A stretch of DNA of 64,000 bases from CAIKMD01 sp963803265 (lineage in GTDB: Bacteria > Pseudomonadota > Alphaproteobacteria > ATCC43930 > CGMCC-115725), in contig CAWDLZ010000029.1 of the NCBI GenBank assembly GCA_963803265.1, positions 62,001 to 126,000 of the forward strand. The letters run 5' to 3'. Below are positions 8,055 through 15,959 of the stretch, in pieces (positions within the stretch are counted from its first letter, which is position 1; the number at the start of each line of letters is the position of its first letter). The notes beneath the pieces are model-generated. The model was not told where the DNA came from and did no database searches. It saw nothing but the letters and a program-made list of their open reading frames with translations. Made by a program: the position numbers and the translations under genes.

Positions 8055-9042
8055 CTAAAAATGGTATGCGACGATGACTTTGAGCAGCCACGGCGCCGCC
8101 AGCTGATTGCCGGTGAAGTGCTCATAGACCGGCACTTCCACATCGGCATAAGCCGAGACCTGGTTCACGGCGACCTCGACCCCGGGAGACAGCAGGACGC
8201 GCTGATATCCGGACGCAACTGGGCTCGCCGATGCCGCACCGCTGTCGCGGGTGCGCTCGGAAACGATGACCTGAGCCACGGGGGTGATCATCAAGTTTCC
8301 GAGCATCCAGCCGTTGTAGTGAACGCCCGCGGCGGTATCGAGTTCGCTGCCCGGACGGTAATCTTGCTGAGTCAGGACCGGCTGATCCAATTGCGCCTGA
8401 ACGAACCAGCTCCAGATATTGTCGCTCGTCAGAGCCTGGCGGTGGAATCCACCGAGCAGGATGTCGGTGCTGCCGGTGCCGATCTGGCTGTCACGATCGA
8501 CGATCGCCGGGTTATAGGTGAAGTTACCGGTTGGCAGCTTGAGACCATAGGTCACGCCACTCGACAGGTCTTCGGAAAACCCCGTGTAGATGCCCTTGAT
8601 CCGGACGTCGCCGAAATCCGCCCACTCGGTCGATACGATATCGGGCGGGGGGCTCGGAAAATTGGTGTCGGTCCTGAACGTCCGATCCCAAAACGGTAGC
8701 TCGACCTCGATTCCCGAGCTGCGGTCGAACATATACTGAAGGCCGGCGGTGAAGAAGTTCGTGCGGATCTCCTTGTCACCGTTATTAGCCGCGGGTGCGC
8801 TGGCGGTCTCCGCTCCGATTTTGGTTCTGATCCTGGTAGTCGTAACCGAGATACGCGGTGCCGCCCGAGCCGGTTGGAAACATCGAGCTGGTGCCGACGT
8901 CGAAGACGCCGCAGCCGCAGGCGCAGGCTAAGCTCGCGGTTGGGGCGATGCAAAGCGATGAGGCGAAGGCGGATGCGGCAAATGCAACGGATGGCGCGAT
9001 GTCCCGTGAACGGAACATCGACCCGCGAAGCGGTTTGTTCAT
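8055..9042 (-). CDS. Copper-operon outer-membrane beta-barrel protein, frameshifted
   Basis: Predicted outer-membrane protein of about 328 residues with no assigned function. A signal peptide leads to a Cys-rich mature start, ACACGCGVFDVGT, that could bind metal. The rest alternates short polar and aromatic strands (GYDYQDQNQN, VELPFWDRTF, ending LLKVIVAYHF with a C-terminal Phe) as in porin-like barrels. The frame breaks at about 8809-8812, where one extra base separates NQNRS from ETASAPAANN. Correcting it restores one continuous protein. The ATG at 9042 follows GAAGGA, part of which is the edge of a strong RNA stem. Placement between DUF2946 and TlpA genes suggests a role in copper uptake or efflux. 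Confidence 0.7.
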
Positions 9043-9052
9043 TTCGAAAATC

Positions 9053-9120
9053 CTTCGGTCTTAATGCGGTGTGCCAGCCTGCGAAAAGGCTGGCGGCGAC
9101 GGGCTGCATTCAGACCGAAG
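9053..9120 (-). promoter_or_regulatory. Structured RNA element over the DUF2946/OMP gene junction
   Basis: A long inverted repeat spans the end of the DUF2946 gene and the leader of the outer-membrane protein gene. Bases 9053-9061 pair perfectly with 9112-9120, 9063-9067 with 9106-9110, and an inner hairpin pairs 9073-9080 with 9087-9094. In the transcript the outer stem ends in ACCGAAG, directly joined to GA to form the GAAGGA ribosome-binding site 8 nt before the ATG at 9042. This could control translation, protect an RNA end, or act as an attenuator. No known riboswitch class is recognised. Confidence 0.55.
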
Positions 9121-9514
9121 AAGGGGGTGCGCGTGACTGATAAGGCGCGGCGACGATCGGCGCGATGCGCGGCGCGATCGGCGCGGTGACGATATCGCCT
9201 TCCACCACGCGCGGAAGCGGCAGAGCGACCGGACTGGGCGTCGTGAAGGCCTGACCGGCGGCCATCGCGGTGCAGAGCGGACAACCATCCGAGAGCCCAT
9301 GATGCGATTGATTCGAGCCGTCCGGGACTTGCGAGTGGGTGCCCGAGGCCGAGCAGATGAAGGTCACGGTGCCGGCATAGGCGGGCGACGCCATCAGCGC
9401 GATCTCGTAGGCCACGAGGAACGGCAGCAGGACCTGAATCGCGACCGCGAGGAAGGCCATCCCGATGCCGGCGGGCACCGTTCCGATTCGCGTGCGAGGC
9501 TTGGCGCGAGTCAT
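9110..9514 (-). CDS. DUF2946 family protein
   Basis: Small exported or membrane-anchored protein of 134 residues, first gene of the copper operon. A hydrophobic segment at about residues 17-45, ending SPAYAG, is a signal peptide or anchor. The mature part has the family hallmark HHGLSDGCPLCTAMA, a CPLC pair with nearby His residues suited to metal binding, followed by a Pro/Ala-rich tail. DUF2946 genes commonly sit in copper loci, but no activity is established. The last codons lie inside the RNA stem at 9053-9120. About 120 bp separate it from the divergent crotonase gene, so the operon promoter should lie there. Confidence 0.78.
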   Translation of the reverse strand: MTRAKPRTRIGTVPAGIGMAFLAVAIQVLLPFLVAYEIALMASPAYAGTVTFICSASGTHSQVPDGSNQSHHGLSDGCPLCTAMAAGQAFTTPSPVALPLPRVVEGDIVTAPIAPRIAPIVAAPYQSRAPPSSV

Positions 9515-9634
9515 CTCGCGATCAGGGTAATTCCAGCATACCGGGCAGGCAAGCGAATATGGCCGGCGCGGCGTTTCGCCGCTTTCCCGGCGGTGCTAAG
9601 GATGGTGTCGTGGCCGAAACAGGAGGAGCGCAGG

Positions 9635-10417
9635 GTGAGTGACGAGCCTTTGGTGCTGCGCCGAACCGAGGACGGTGTCGCCTTTCTCACGCTCAATCGT
9701 CCGGCCGCGCGCAATGCGTTGTCGGTGGCGTTGATGAGCGCGCTTGAGGTCGAGCTCGATGCGGCCGCCCGGGACCGCGACGTGCGCGTTGTCGTGATCG
9801 CCGGCGCCGGCCCGGCGTTTTGCGCCGGTCACGATTTGCGCGAGCTCCGCGCCAATCCGGAGCGGCAGCGTTACGAGGCGGTATTCGCCCAGTGCTCGCG
9901 CCTCATGACCGGCATCGTCAAGCTGGCGAAGCCCGTCATCGCGCGCGTTCACGGCGTAGCGACCGCGGCCGGCTGCCAGCTCGTCGCGTCCTGCGATCTC
10001 GCGATCGCGGCCGAAGAGGCGCGCTTCGCCACGCCCGGCGTCAATATCGGCCTGTTCTGCTCGACGCCGATGGTAGCGCTATCGCGCGCGATCGGACGGA
10101 AGCGGGCGATGGAGATGCTGTTGACGGGCGCAATGATCGACGCCGAGCAAGCGCTGGCCTGGGGTCTCGTCAACCGCGTCGTTCCGGCGGCGCGGCTCGA
10201 CGACGCGGTCGGCATGCTGGCGCGCGAAATCGCCGCGAAATCGCCGCTCACCCTCGCCATCGGCAAGGCGGCCTTCTATGCGCAGGCCGAGCTTGGACTC
10301 GAAGCCGCCTATGCCTATGCCAGCGAGGTGATGACGCGCAACATGCTGGCGCGCGACGCCGAGGAAGGCGTCGATGCCTTTCTGCAAAAGCGCGCGCCGG
10401 TTTGGGAAGGACGATGA
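9635..10417 (+). CDS. Enoyl-CoA hydratase/isomerase family protein (ECHDC3-like)
   Basis: Crotonase-fold protein of 260 residues. The GTG start at 9635 follows AGGAGG. CoA-binding and oxyanion features are present: PAFCAGHDLREL and HGVATAAGCQLVASCDLAIA. The positions that carry catalytic Glu residues in true hydratases are occupied by ATAAGC and IGLFCSTPMVAL, the pattern of ECHDC3-like crotonases. Hydration of enoyl-CoA is therefore doubtful and the real reaction is unknown. It overlaps the next gene by 4 bp (ATGA), indicating an operon. Confidence 0.85.
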   Translation: MSDEPLVLRRTEDGVAFLTLNRPAARNALSVALMSALEVELDAAARDRDVRVVVIAGAGPAFCAGHDLRELRANPERQRYEAVFAQCSRLMTGIVKLAKPVIARVHGVATAAGCQLVASCDLAIAAEEARFATPGVNIGLFCSTPMVALSRAIGRKRAMEMLLTGAMIDAEQALAWGLVNRVVPAARLDDAVGMLAREIAAKSPLTLAIGKAAFYAQAELGLEAAYAYASEVMTRNMLARDAEEGVDAFLQKRAPVWEGR

Positions 10418-10836
10418 GCGACGACGTCTATAGCGATGACAAGCTGCGCGGCATCTTTCGCGGCGTGCGCGTCATTGCCATGGTCGGCGCCAGCCCCCGC
10501 CCCGACCGGCCAAGCTATCGCGTGATGCGGTTCTTGCAAGGCCGGGGCTACCGCGTCATTCCGGTTAATCCGCAAGCCATCGGCGAAACGATCCACGGCG
10601 AGAAAGTCGTCGGCTCGCTTGCCGAGATTCCCGGGCCGGTCGATTTGGTCAACATTTTCCGCCGTTCGGAGTTGGTCGCGCCAGTCGTCAACGAGGCAAT
10701 CGCCAAGGGCGTCAAGGCGGTGTGGATGCAACTCGGGGTGCGTGACGACGCGGCCGCTGCCAAGGCCGAGGCGCAGGGCATCGCGGTGGTGATGGATCGG
10801 TGCCCCGCCATCGAGCTGCCGCGGCTTGGAATTTAA
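10414..10836 (+). CDS. CoA-binding domain protein (YccU-like)
   Basis: Stand-alone Rossmann CoA-binding protein of 140 residues, similar to the CoA-binding domain of succinyl-CoA synthetase alpha. Visible features are VIAMVGASPRPDRPSYRVM with the nucleotide-binding Gly, VIPVNPQAIGETIHGEKV, and VWMQLGVRDD near the C-terminus. It is translationally coupled (ATGA) to the crotonase gene. Function is unproven; such proteins may buffer or sense CoA or acyl-CoA. It is convergent with the ketosynthase gene, with 6 bp between stops and no obvious terminator. Confidence 0.85.
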   Translation: MSDDVYSDDKLRGIFRGVRVIAMVGASPRPDRPSYRVMRFLQGRGYRVIPVNPQAIGETIHGEKVVGSLAEIPGPVDLVNIFRRSELVAPVVNEAIAKGVKAVWMQLGVRDDAAAAKAEAQGIAVVMDRCPAIELPRLGI

Positions 10837-10842
10837 TGTAAT

Positions 10843-12051
10843 TTACCCGCGCCGGATCGCCACGACGGCGTTGTGGCCGCCGAAGGCGAAGGAATTGGAG
10901 ATCGCGAGATCGATCCGCCGGTCGCGTGCCTCGTTCGGCACATAGTCGAGATCGCATTGGGGATCGCGCTCGGTGAAGTTGGCCGTGGGGGGTATGAAGC
11001 CGCCGCGCATCGCCAGGATGGTCGCGGCTAATTCGATCGCGCCGGCCGCGCCGAGCGTGTGGCCATGCATCGACTTGGTCGAGGACACCGCGAGTTTTTT
11101 GGCGTGCTCTCCGAAGACCATGTGCAGCGCCTGGGTTTCCGCGATGTCATTGGCCGCTGTCGCGGTGCCGTGCGCGTTGACGTAATCGACATCGCCGGGC
11201 GCGATCCCGGCATCGGCGAGGCAGGCCGCAATGGCGCTCGCCGCCCCTGCCGCCGCCGGCATCACGATATCGCCGGCATCCGAACTCGCCCCGCAGCCGA
11301 TGATCTCGGCCAGAATCTCGGCGCCCCGCGCCACCGCGCGCGCGCGGCTTTCCAGCACCACGATCGCCGCCCCCTCGCCCAGCACCATGCCTTTGCGGTC
11401 GCGCGAGAATGGGCGGCAGGTATCGGGCGCCATCACGCGCAGCGCTTCCCAGCCCTTGATCGTGCCGAAGGTGAAGACCGCCTCGGTGCCGCCCGTCAGC
11501 GCGGCATCGACCGCGCCCGCGCGCACCATGTTAAAGGCGACGCCGATGGCATGGTTGGACGACGAGCACGCGCTCGCCACGACGAAGGACGGTCCGGTGA
11601 TCCCGTGCTCGATGGTGATGTGACTGCATGGCGCGTTGATCATCAACTTGGGGATGGTAAAGGGATGGAGGCGCTTGGCGCCTTCGCTGTAGATCCGATG
11701 GTAGTTCTCGTCTTGCGTGGTCTGGCCGCCGACGCCCGTGCCGATGATCGCGGCGCTGCGCGCGCCCAATCCGTCGCGGAAATTCAAGCCGCTCTGGGCG
11801 ACCGCTTCGCGCGCCGCCACCAGCGCGAATTGCGCGCAGCGGTCGAGCAGCCCGAGCTTGCCGCTCTCGAAATACGCGCTCGGGTCGAAATCGCCAACTT
11901 GAGCGCCGATCTTGGTGAGGAGCCCTTCGGTCGGGATGATGGTGATGGGAGCGATGGCGCTTTTCCCGGCCGCCAGCGCGGTCGCGAAGTCAACGGCGTT
12001 CTTGCCAAGCGCGGCACAGACGCCCAACCCGGTTACGACAACCCGGTTCAT
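10843..12051 (-). CDS. Beta-ketoacyl-ACP synthase (FabF-like, paired with a dedicated ACP)
   Basis: Thiolase-fold condensing enzyme of about 402 residues that extends acyl chains by decarboxylative condensation with malonyl-ACP. The Cys-His-His triad is complete: VASACSSSNHAIG (Cys), VNAHGTATAAND (His) and SMHGHTLGAAG (His). The C-terminal ISNSFAFGGHNAVV block is typical of FabF. ATG 12051 is preferred; a TTG four codons upstream is possible. It follows the ACP gene by 19 bp. A specialised ACP-KAS pair outside the main fab cluster resembles NodFE or secondary fatty-acid systems, so a special acyl chain is inferred rather than housekeeping synthesis. Confidence 0.87.
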   Translation of the reverse strand: MNRVVVTGLGVCAALGKNAVDFATALAAGKSAIAPITIIPTEGLLTKIGAQVGDFDPSAYFESGKLGLLDRCAQFALVAAREAVAQSGLNFRDGLGARSAAIIGTGVGGQTTQDENYHRIYSEGAKRLHPFTIPKLMINAPCSHITIEHGITGPSFVVASACSSSNHAIGVAFNMVRAGAVDAALTGGTEAVFTFGTIKGWEALRVMAPDTCRPFSRDRKGMVLGEGAAIVVLESRARAVARGAEILAEIIGCGASSDAGDIVMPAAAGAASAIAACLADAGIAPGDVDYVNAHGTATAANDIAETQALHMVFGEHAKKLAVSSTKSMHGHTLGAAGAIELAATILAMRGGFIPPTANFTERDPQCDLDYVPNEARDRRIDLAISNSFAFGGHNAVVAIRRG

Positions 12052-12070
12052 CGCCAGACGCAAGCTGGCG

Positions 12071-12340
12071 TCACGCCGACGCGCCCTTCTGCTCGCCGAC
12101 GAGCTTGGCGATCGCGTCGATCACGTCGCCGGCATTGATAAAGCTGGCGCCGGCCGAGGTTTCGTTGGCGTTGAAGGGAATCTCGATATCGAATTTCTCT
12201 TCGAGCGCGAAGATGAGCTCGATCTGGTCGAAGGAATGGAGATCGAGGTCCGCCAGCAAGGTCTCGCGCGCGATTTTGCCGGGCTCGGTCTTTGCCTGCT
12301 TCGCGATGACCTCGATGACGTCGCTTGCAACATCCGGCAT
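12071..12340 (-). CDS. Specialised acyl carrier protein
   Basis: Acidic four-helix carrier protein of 89 residues. The phosphopantetheine Ser lies in LADLDLHSFDQIELIF; the usual DSLD motif reads HSFD, with His replacing the conserved Asp. Helix II, IELIFALEEKFDIEIPF, is otherwise canonical. It is upstream of and co-oriented with the ketosynthase gene. The divergence from AcpP suggests recognition by a dedicated partner, as with NodF or AcpXL. The product is unknown; the glycolipid genes 6 kb away are possible users (inference). Confidence 0.85.
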   Translation of the reverse strand: MPDVASDVIEVIAKQAKTEPGKIARETLLADLDLHSFDQIELIFALEEKFDIEIPFNANETSAGASFINAGDVIDAIAKLVGEQKGASA

Positions 12341-12418
12341 GTCGCCTTCCCGCTTCGCCCACCGATCGTATAGAAGCCGAGCCGGCCGCGAATGTCCATG
12401 GGCCTCGCTGGGCGGCGC

Positions 12419-12763
12419 CTAGTCGTCGCTGGCCAACCAGCTCGGATCGCTGTCGGTCTCGCGCATCACCCAAGCGAGGAAATCGCGGTTGCCCTCCACC
12501 ACCGGCAGGGCCTCGATGCAGGGACACTCGTAAGAGTGCAGAGCTTTCACGCGCGCGATCAGCCGCTCGAGTTTCTCTTCGCTGGTCTTGAGGATGAGCA
12601 CCGCCTCGGGGGCTTCTTGAGTTTGCCCGTCCCAGCGAAAAATCGAGGTCGCGCCGGGAATGATGTTGGCGCAAGCGGCCAGCCGCTCTTCGACTGCGCT
12701 GCGGCCGATGCGCCGCGCCTCCTCGGCATCGGCGACCGTGGCATAGATGAACATCACCGACAT
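12419..12763 (-). CDS. cutA: Divalent-cation tolerance protein CutA
   Basis: Small trimeric CutA1 protein of 114 residues. Family blocks are present: MFIYATVADAEEA, LAACANIIPGATSIFRWDG, and ILKTSEEKLERLIARVKALH followed by YECPCIEALPV. It has been linked to copper and divalent-cation tolerance in bacteria, though its biochemical role is unsettled. The ATG at 12763 is chosen because GAGGAGG precedes it. It is divergent from a small hypothetical gene, with 119 bp in between. Confidence 0.93.
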   Translation of the reverse strand: MSVMFIYATVADAEEARRIGRSAVEERLAACANIIPGATSIFRWDGQTQEAPEAVLILKTSEEKLERLIARVKALHSYECPCIEALPVVEGNRDFLAWVMRETDSDPSWLASDD

Positions 12764-12882
12764 GATTGCCTCCTCGATGCGCCGGGATCGCCGCAACTCT
12801 GCGGCCCGGCGTGGCGGATCGGATTCGCCACGCTATGCGGTTTTCCCGGTTGAGTTTAATATGCGCTCGGCGGGGAGCCTTC

Positions 12883-13140
12883 ATGAACCTCGAAGCCGAA
12901 CCGAAACGGCATTCACCCACCCCGGTGCAGCGGACCTGGCTGAAACGCGGCCTCGACCAGCCCGGTGGGAAGCTCCCCTTGTTCGATGAGTACGGCCAGC
13001 ATGTCGATCCGCGCACGGTCCGTGCCTGCGTCGAGCAGGGCTGGGCCGAGCCCTGGTATGCCAATCCGCTAAAGCCCGATTGGCTGGTCTGCAAGCTGAC
13101 CGTACTGGGCCGTGCCGCGATCCATGGCCGAGCGGAATGA
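12883..13140 (+). CDS. Small hypothetical protein
   Basis: Protein of 85 residues with no recognised domain. It is soluble and slightly basic, with blocks RTWLKRGLDQPGGKLPLFDE and KPDWLVCKLTVLGRAAI. The ATG at 12883 has GGGGAG about six bases upstream. A TTGAGT...TAATAT stretch near 12850-12862 could be a promoter. Compositional match to its surroundings and a good start region support a real gene, but function cannot be given. Confidence 0.6.
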   Translation: MNLEAEPKRHSPTPVQRTWLKRGLDQPGGKLPLFDEYGQHVDPRTVRACVEQGWAEPWYANPLKPDWLVCKLTVLGRAAIHGRAE

Positions 13141-13198
13141 ACTGACAGTTTAGCCGAGAATCGTACTTCATCTTACTGTTTATCAAAACTTACTATTC

Positions 13199-14668
13199 CT
13201 ACTTCTGGCCGTGGGAATGGAGGCTCACGCCGCGCGGAAGGGCCAGCGCCCAGACCATCATCAAGAGTGCCAAGATGACGTTGATCTCATAGATGCGATG
13301 GACCGCGCCGGCGAAGGCGTCAACCGCCGGTGCCAGCGCGGCCGCGGAAAGGCTCCGGCGCAGCGCTGGGTCGAGGAGGCGGCTGACCAAGTCGCCGCCG
13401 CCCGTTACCTGCGCGGCCAGCGCGGCATTGACGATGCCGCCGAACACCGCCGTGCCGACCGACTGGCCGACGATGCGCGAGTAATTGAAGCTGGACGTCA
13501 CCGCACCACGCTGGTGCCAATCGACGCTTGACTGGATGCCGACATAGAATCCCATATTGGTAAGGCCCATGCCGAGGCCAGTGATGAAGGCGCTGGCGAT
13601 CACGAAAGCGATGCCCAGCGCGGGCGTGAGCAGCGCCATCGTGATCGTGCCGGCGATGAATACGGCGGCGCCCAGGCCCGACGACCGCCGATAGGTGACT
13701 TTCAAGAGGCTGCGCGCGGCGATGAAGCCGCCGGTCGGCCACGCCATCGACATGGCGGTCAACGCGAAGCCGGCCTGGAGCGGGCTACCGCCCAGCACGC
13801 CCTGGATGAAGGCGGGCAGGAAGGCGGTGACGGCCATTTGCGCGCCGCCCAAGGACATGCTGGCGAGGTTGCCGAGCGCGACCATGCGGTTGCGCCAGAT
13901 CTCGAGCGGCAGCATCGGCTCGCGGACGCGCATTTCCTGCAGCAGAAGCAGCCCGAACGCCACCGCCGCGCCGATGAGCAACACGGCGACGGTGGTCCCC
14001 GCGAGCGCCGCCGCGCGTGTCAGCGCATACATCAGGAGCCCGGTCGCGAGCGCCATCAGCGCCGAGCCGAGATAATCGATCTCGTGCCGGCGATACTCGA
14101 TGTGTTCGCGGAACGTCGCTGCCAGCATCACGATCGTGACGATGCAGATCGGCACGTTGATCCAGAAGATCCATTGCCAGCTCCAATGCGCGACGATGAA
14201 GGCGCCGAGCACGGGGCCAATCAGCGCCGAGGTCGCGAACGTGCTGGAGATGTAGCCTTGGACCTTGGCGCGCTCGGGCGGCGGATAAAGGTCGCTGACC
14301 ATGGTTTGCGACACGGTGGCCAGCGATCCGGAGCCGATGCCCTGCACGACGCGGAACACGATCAGCGACGTCATGTTCCAAGCGAAGCCGCACAGCAGCG
14401 AGCCGATGATGAAAACGAAGATGCCGAAATAAAGCACCGGCTTGCGGCCGTAGAAATCGCACAGCCGGCCGTAGATCGGAACGGTCACGCCCTGGGTGAG
14501 CAGGTAGGCGGTGAACACCCAGCTGAACAGCTCGAAATCGCCGAGCGCGCCGACGATCGTCGGCATCGCCGTGGCGACGATGGTGGCCTCGGTCGCCGCG
14601 ACGAAGCTCACCACCATCGCCGCCGCGAAGGTCCATCGCCGTCGGGCTGCGGAAATCGGCTCGGGCAC
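13199..14668 (-). CDS. MFS multidrug exporter, DHA2 (14-TM) family
   Basis: Inner-membrane drug:H+ antiporter of about 489 residues with some 14 hydrophobic helices. DHA2 features include IVATAMPTIVGALGDF, GRLCDFYGRKPVLYFG (motif A) and RVVQGIGSGSLATVSQT (motif B). The frame stays open upstream through the tRNA-Pro gene, but that part is translated tRNA. The likely start is GTG 14668 (VPEPISAARRR), 34 bp after the tRNA 3' end. It may be co-transcribed with the tRNA. No dedicated regulator or periplasmic adaptor gene adjoins it. Confidence 0.88.
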   Translation of the reverse strand: MPEPISAARRRWTFAAAMVVSFVAATEATIVATAMPTIVGALGDFELFSWVFTAYLLTQGVTVPIYGRLCDFYGRKPVLYFGIFVFIIGSLLCGFAWNMTSLIVFRVVQGIGSGSLATVSQTMVSDLYPPPERAKVQGYISSTFATSALIGPVLGAFIVAHWSWQWIFWINVPICIVTIVMLAATFREHIEYRRHEIDYLGSALMALATGLLMYALTRAAALAGTTVAVLLIGAAVAFGLLLLQEMRVREPMLPLEIWRNRMVALGNLASMSLGGAQMAVTAFLPAFIQGVLGGSPLQAGFALTAMSMAWPTGGFIAARSLLKVTYRRSSGLGAAVFIAGTITMALLTPALGIAFVIASAFITGLGMGLTNMGFYVGIQSSVDWHQRGAVTSSFNYSRIVGQSVGTAVFGGIVNAALAAQVTGGGDLVSRLLDPALRRSLSAAALAPAVDAFAGAVHRIYEINVILALLMMVWALALPRGVSLHSHGQK

Positions 14669-14702
14669 GTCGCTCTCGGTCGGCTGTTCGGATGACGGAA
14701 GA

Positions 14703-14779
14703 TGGTCGGGCAGGCGAGATTCGAACTCGCGACCCTCAGCACCCCATGCTGATGCGCTACCAGGCTGCGCTACTGCCCG
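14703..14779 (-). tRNA. tRNA-Pro (GGG)
   Basis: A 77-nt tRNA including encoded CCA. The acceptor stem pairs CGGGCAG with CTGCCCG, followed by discriminator A and CCA. The anticodon stem TCAGC/GCTGA encloses the loop ATGGGGT with anticodon GGG (Pro). The T arm contains GTTCGAATC. It reads leftward, just upstream of the MFS gene. Confidence 0.95.
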
Positions 14780-14833
14780 CCCCTGTCCAGAGACTATAGT
14801 AAGCGCGAAGCGGCGATGCAACGCGCACCTAAC

Positions 14834-14861
14834 GCGGCCACGCCGGCGGAGCAGTGGCCGC
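14834..14861 (+). repeat. Stem-loop element, copy A
   Basis: An 8-bp perfect stem (14834-14841 with 14854-14861) encloses the loop GCCGGCGGAGCA. The loop matches three other hairpins in the window (near 49283, 53798 and 60191) while the stem sequence differs. This copy lies upstream of a decayed amidohydrolase-like gene rather than after a gene. Confidence 0.6.
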
Positions 14862-14881
14862 CATAGCCAGGGAGGAAACGC

Positions 14882-15193
14882 GTGAGACAGGATCGGCGCC
14901 GTAGCGGCCTCGCGCGGCGGCGGCTTCTCAGGCTGGCGGGCATGCTCGCAGCGAGCGCGGCCTTCCCCGCCGCGGCGCCTGCTCCATCGCGCGATCTACG
15001 AACTGCGGCGCCATTATCACGACTGCGCTAGCTTGACCAACCGGCCGGCGATGCTGGCCCCGATGAATTTCCGTTCTTCTCGACCGGCCTCAGCGTGCGC
15101 GAATTAGAGGCGCTTCATCTCGTCTCGAGGAAAGAGCTGCAAGCGATCCAACGCGACAACGCGCTGCGCATCGTGCCCGGATTGAGCGCGTAA
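14882..15193 (+). pseudogene. Relic of an exported amidohydrolase-like gene
   Basis: The 5' part has a GGAGG ribosome-binding site, a GTG start at 14882 and a twin-arginine-like signal (ARRRLLRLAGMLAASAAFPA), then stops at 15031. Another frame carries what looks like the C-terminal end of an amidohydrolase (FPFFSTGLSVRELEALHLVS and QRDNALRIVPGL), stopping at 15193. The catalytic middle is absent, so this is best read as an internal deletion remnant. The family assignment is tentative and rests only on the tail. Confidence 0.4.
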
Positions 15194-15196
15194 GTC

Positions 15197-15640
15197 TTAT
15201 CCTGGCGGCTTTTTGAGGAGGTCGCGCAAGGCCACCAGTTCGGCGCGAATCTCCAAAAGCTCGGCGCGCAACGTCTCGGATTTGGCGACCCGCGCGGCGG
15301 GTGCCAGAGGCGCCGCACGCGGCGCCTCGTCCGCCTTAAGCGCGCCTTCGCGCAGCAGCTTCTGCACGCCCTTGATGGTGTAGCCCTGGTCGTACAGGCA
15401 TTGCCGGATGCGCCGCAACAACAGCACGTCGTCCGGCCGGTAATAGCGCCGCCCGCCGGCGCGCTTTAGCGGCTTGATCTGTGGGAATTTCGATTCCCAA
15501 AAGCGCAGCACGTGTTGCGGCACTTCGAGCTCGTCGGCGACTTCGCTGATGGTGCGGAACGCCTCGGCGGATTTCGGGGCGCGGCGCGCGCCGGCCGGGC
15601 GCGGCGGCGTAGAAAAGAGGTCGGGCAACCGAGTGGTCAT
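15197..15640 (-). CDS. MerR-family regulator downstream of ihfA
   Basis: Helix-turn-helix regulator of 147 residues. The MerR DNA-binding domain is clear: RTISEVADELEVPQHVLRFW, PLKRAGGRRYYRPDDVLLL and LYDQGYTIKGVQKLL. The C-terminal helix is short and lacks metal-binding Cys. The ihfA-merR order is standard in alphaproteobacteria, but the regulator's targets are not established. The ATG at 15640 (MTTRLPDLF) is the natural start. In the given sequence no stop separates it from ihfA, probably because of a base insertion upstream. Confidence 0.85.
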   Translation of the reverse strand: MTTRLPDLFSTPPRPAGARRAPKSAEAFRTISEVADELEVPQHVLRFWESKFPQIKPLKRAGGRRYYRPDDVLLLRRIRQCLYDQGYTIKGVQKLLREGALKADEAPRAAPLAPAARVAKSETLRAELLEIRAELVALRDLLKKPPG

Positions 15641-15959
15641 GGCGTCGCTCGAGCCTTGCTTGCGCAGCGCCGAATTGATGTGGTCCTTGAGGACATGCGA
15701 GGCTCGGAACACGAGCACGCGGCGCGGATTAATCGGGACTTCGGTGCCGGTCTTGGGATTGCGGCCGATGCGCCGTCCTTTCTTGCGGACGGCGAAACTG
15801 CCGAACGAGGAAATCTTCACCATCTCGCCGCGCGCCAAGGCTTCGGAGATCTCGTTCAGCACAATCTCCACCAATTCCGCCGAACTCGTTACGCGATAAT
15901 CCGACCTCCTGATACACGGCCTCGCTGAGCTGCGCTCGCGTAACCGTTTGTCCCGCCAT
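15637..15959 (-). CDS. ihfA: Integration host factor subunit alpha, frameshifted
   Basis: DNA-bending nucleoid protein acting with IhfB in promoter architecture, recombination and replication. The N-terminus MAGQTVTRAQLSEAVYQEVG and the DNA-binding arm GRNPKTGTEVPINPRR are unmistakable. The frame breaks at about 15883, where GAGTTCGG should be GAGTCGG to give SRNESAELVE. A second extra T near 15674 (AATTCGG) would explain why the frame runs into merR. Without it ihfA ends in TGA overlapping the merR ATG, giving a normal length of about 106 residues. The end coordinate assumes that repair. Confidence 0.8.

Noticed and set aside
11059..12138. Long plus-strand frame across the ketosynthase and ACP genes
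   Set aside because: Shadow of two genes with intact catalytic motifs on the other strand; Arg/His-rich composition typical of antisense frames in GC-rich DNA.
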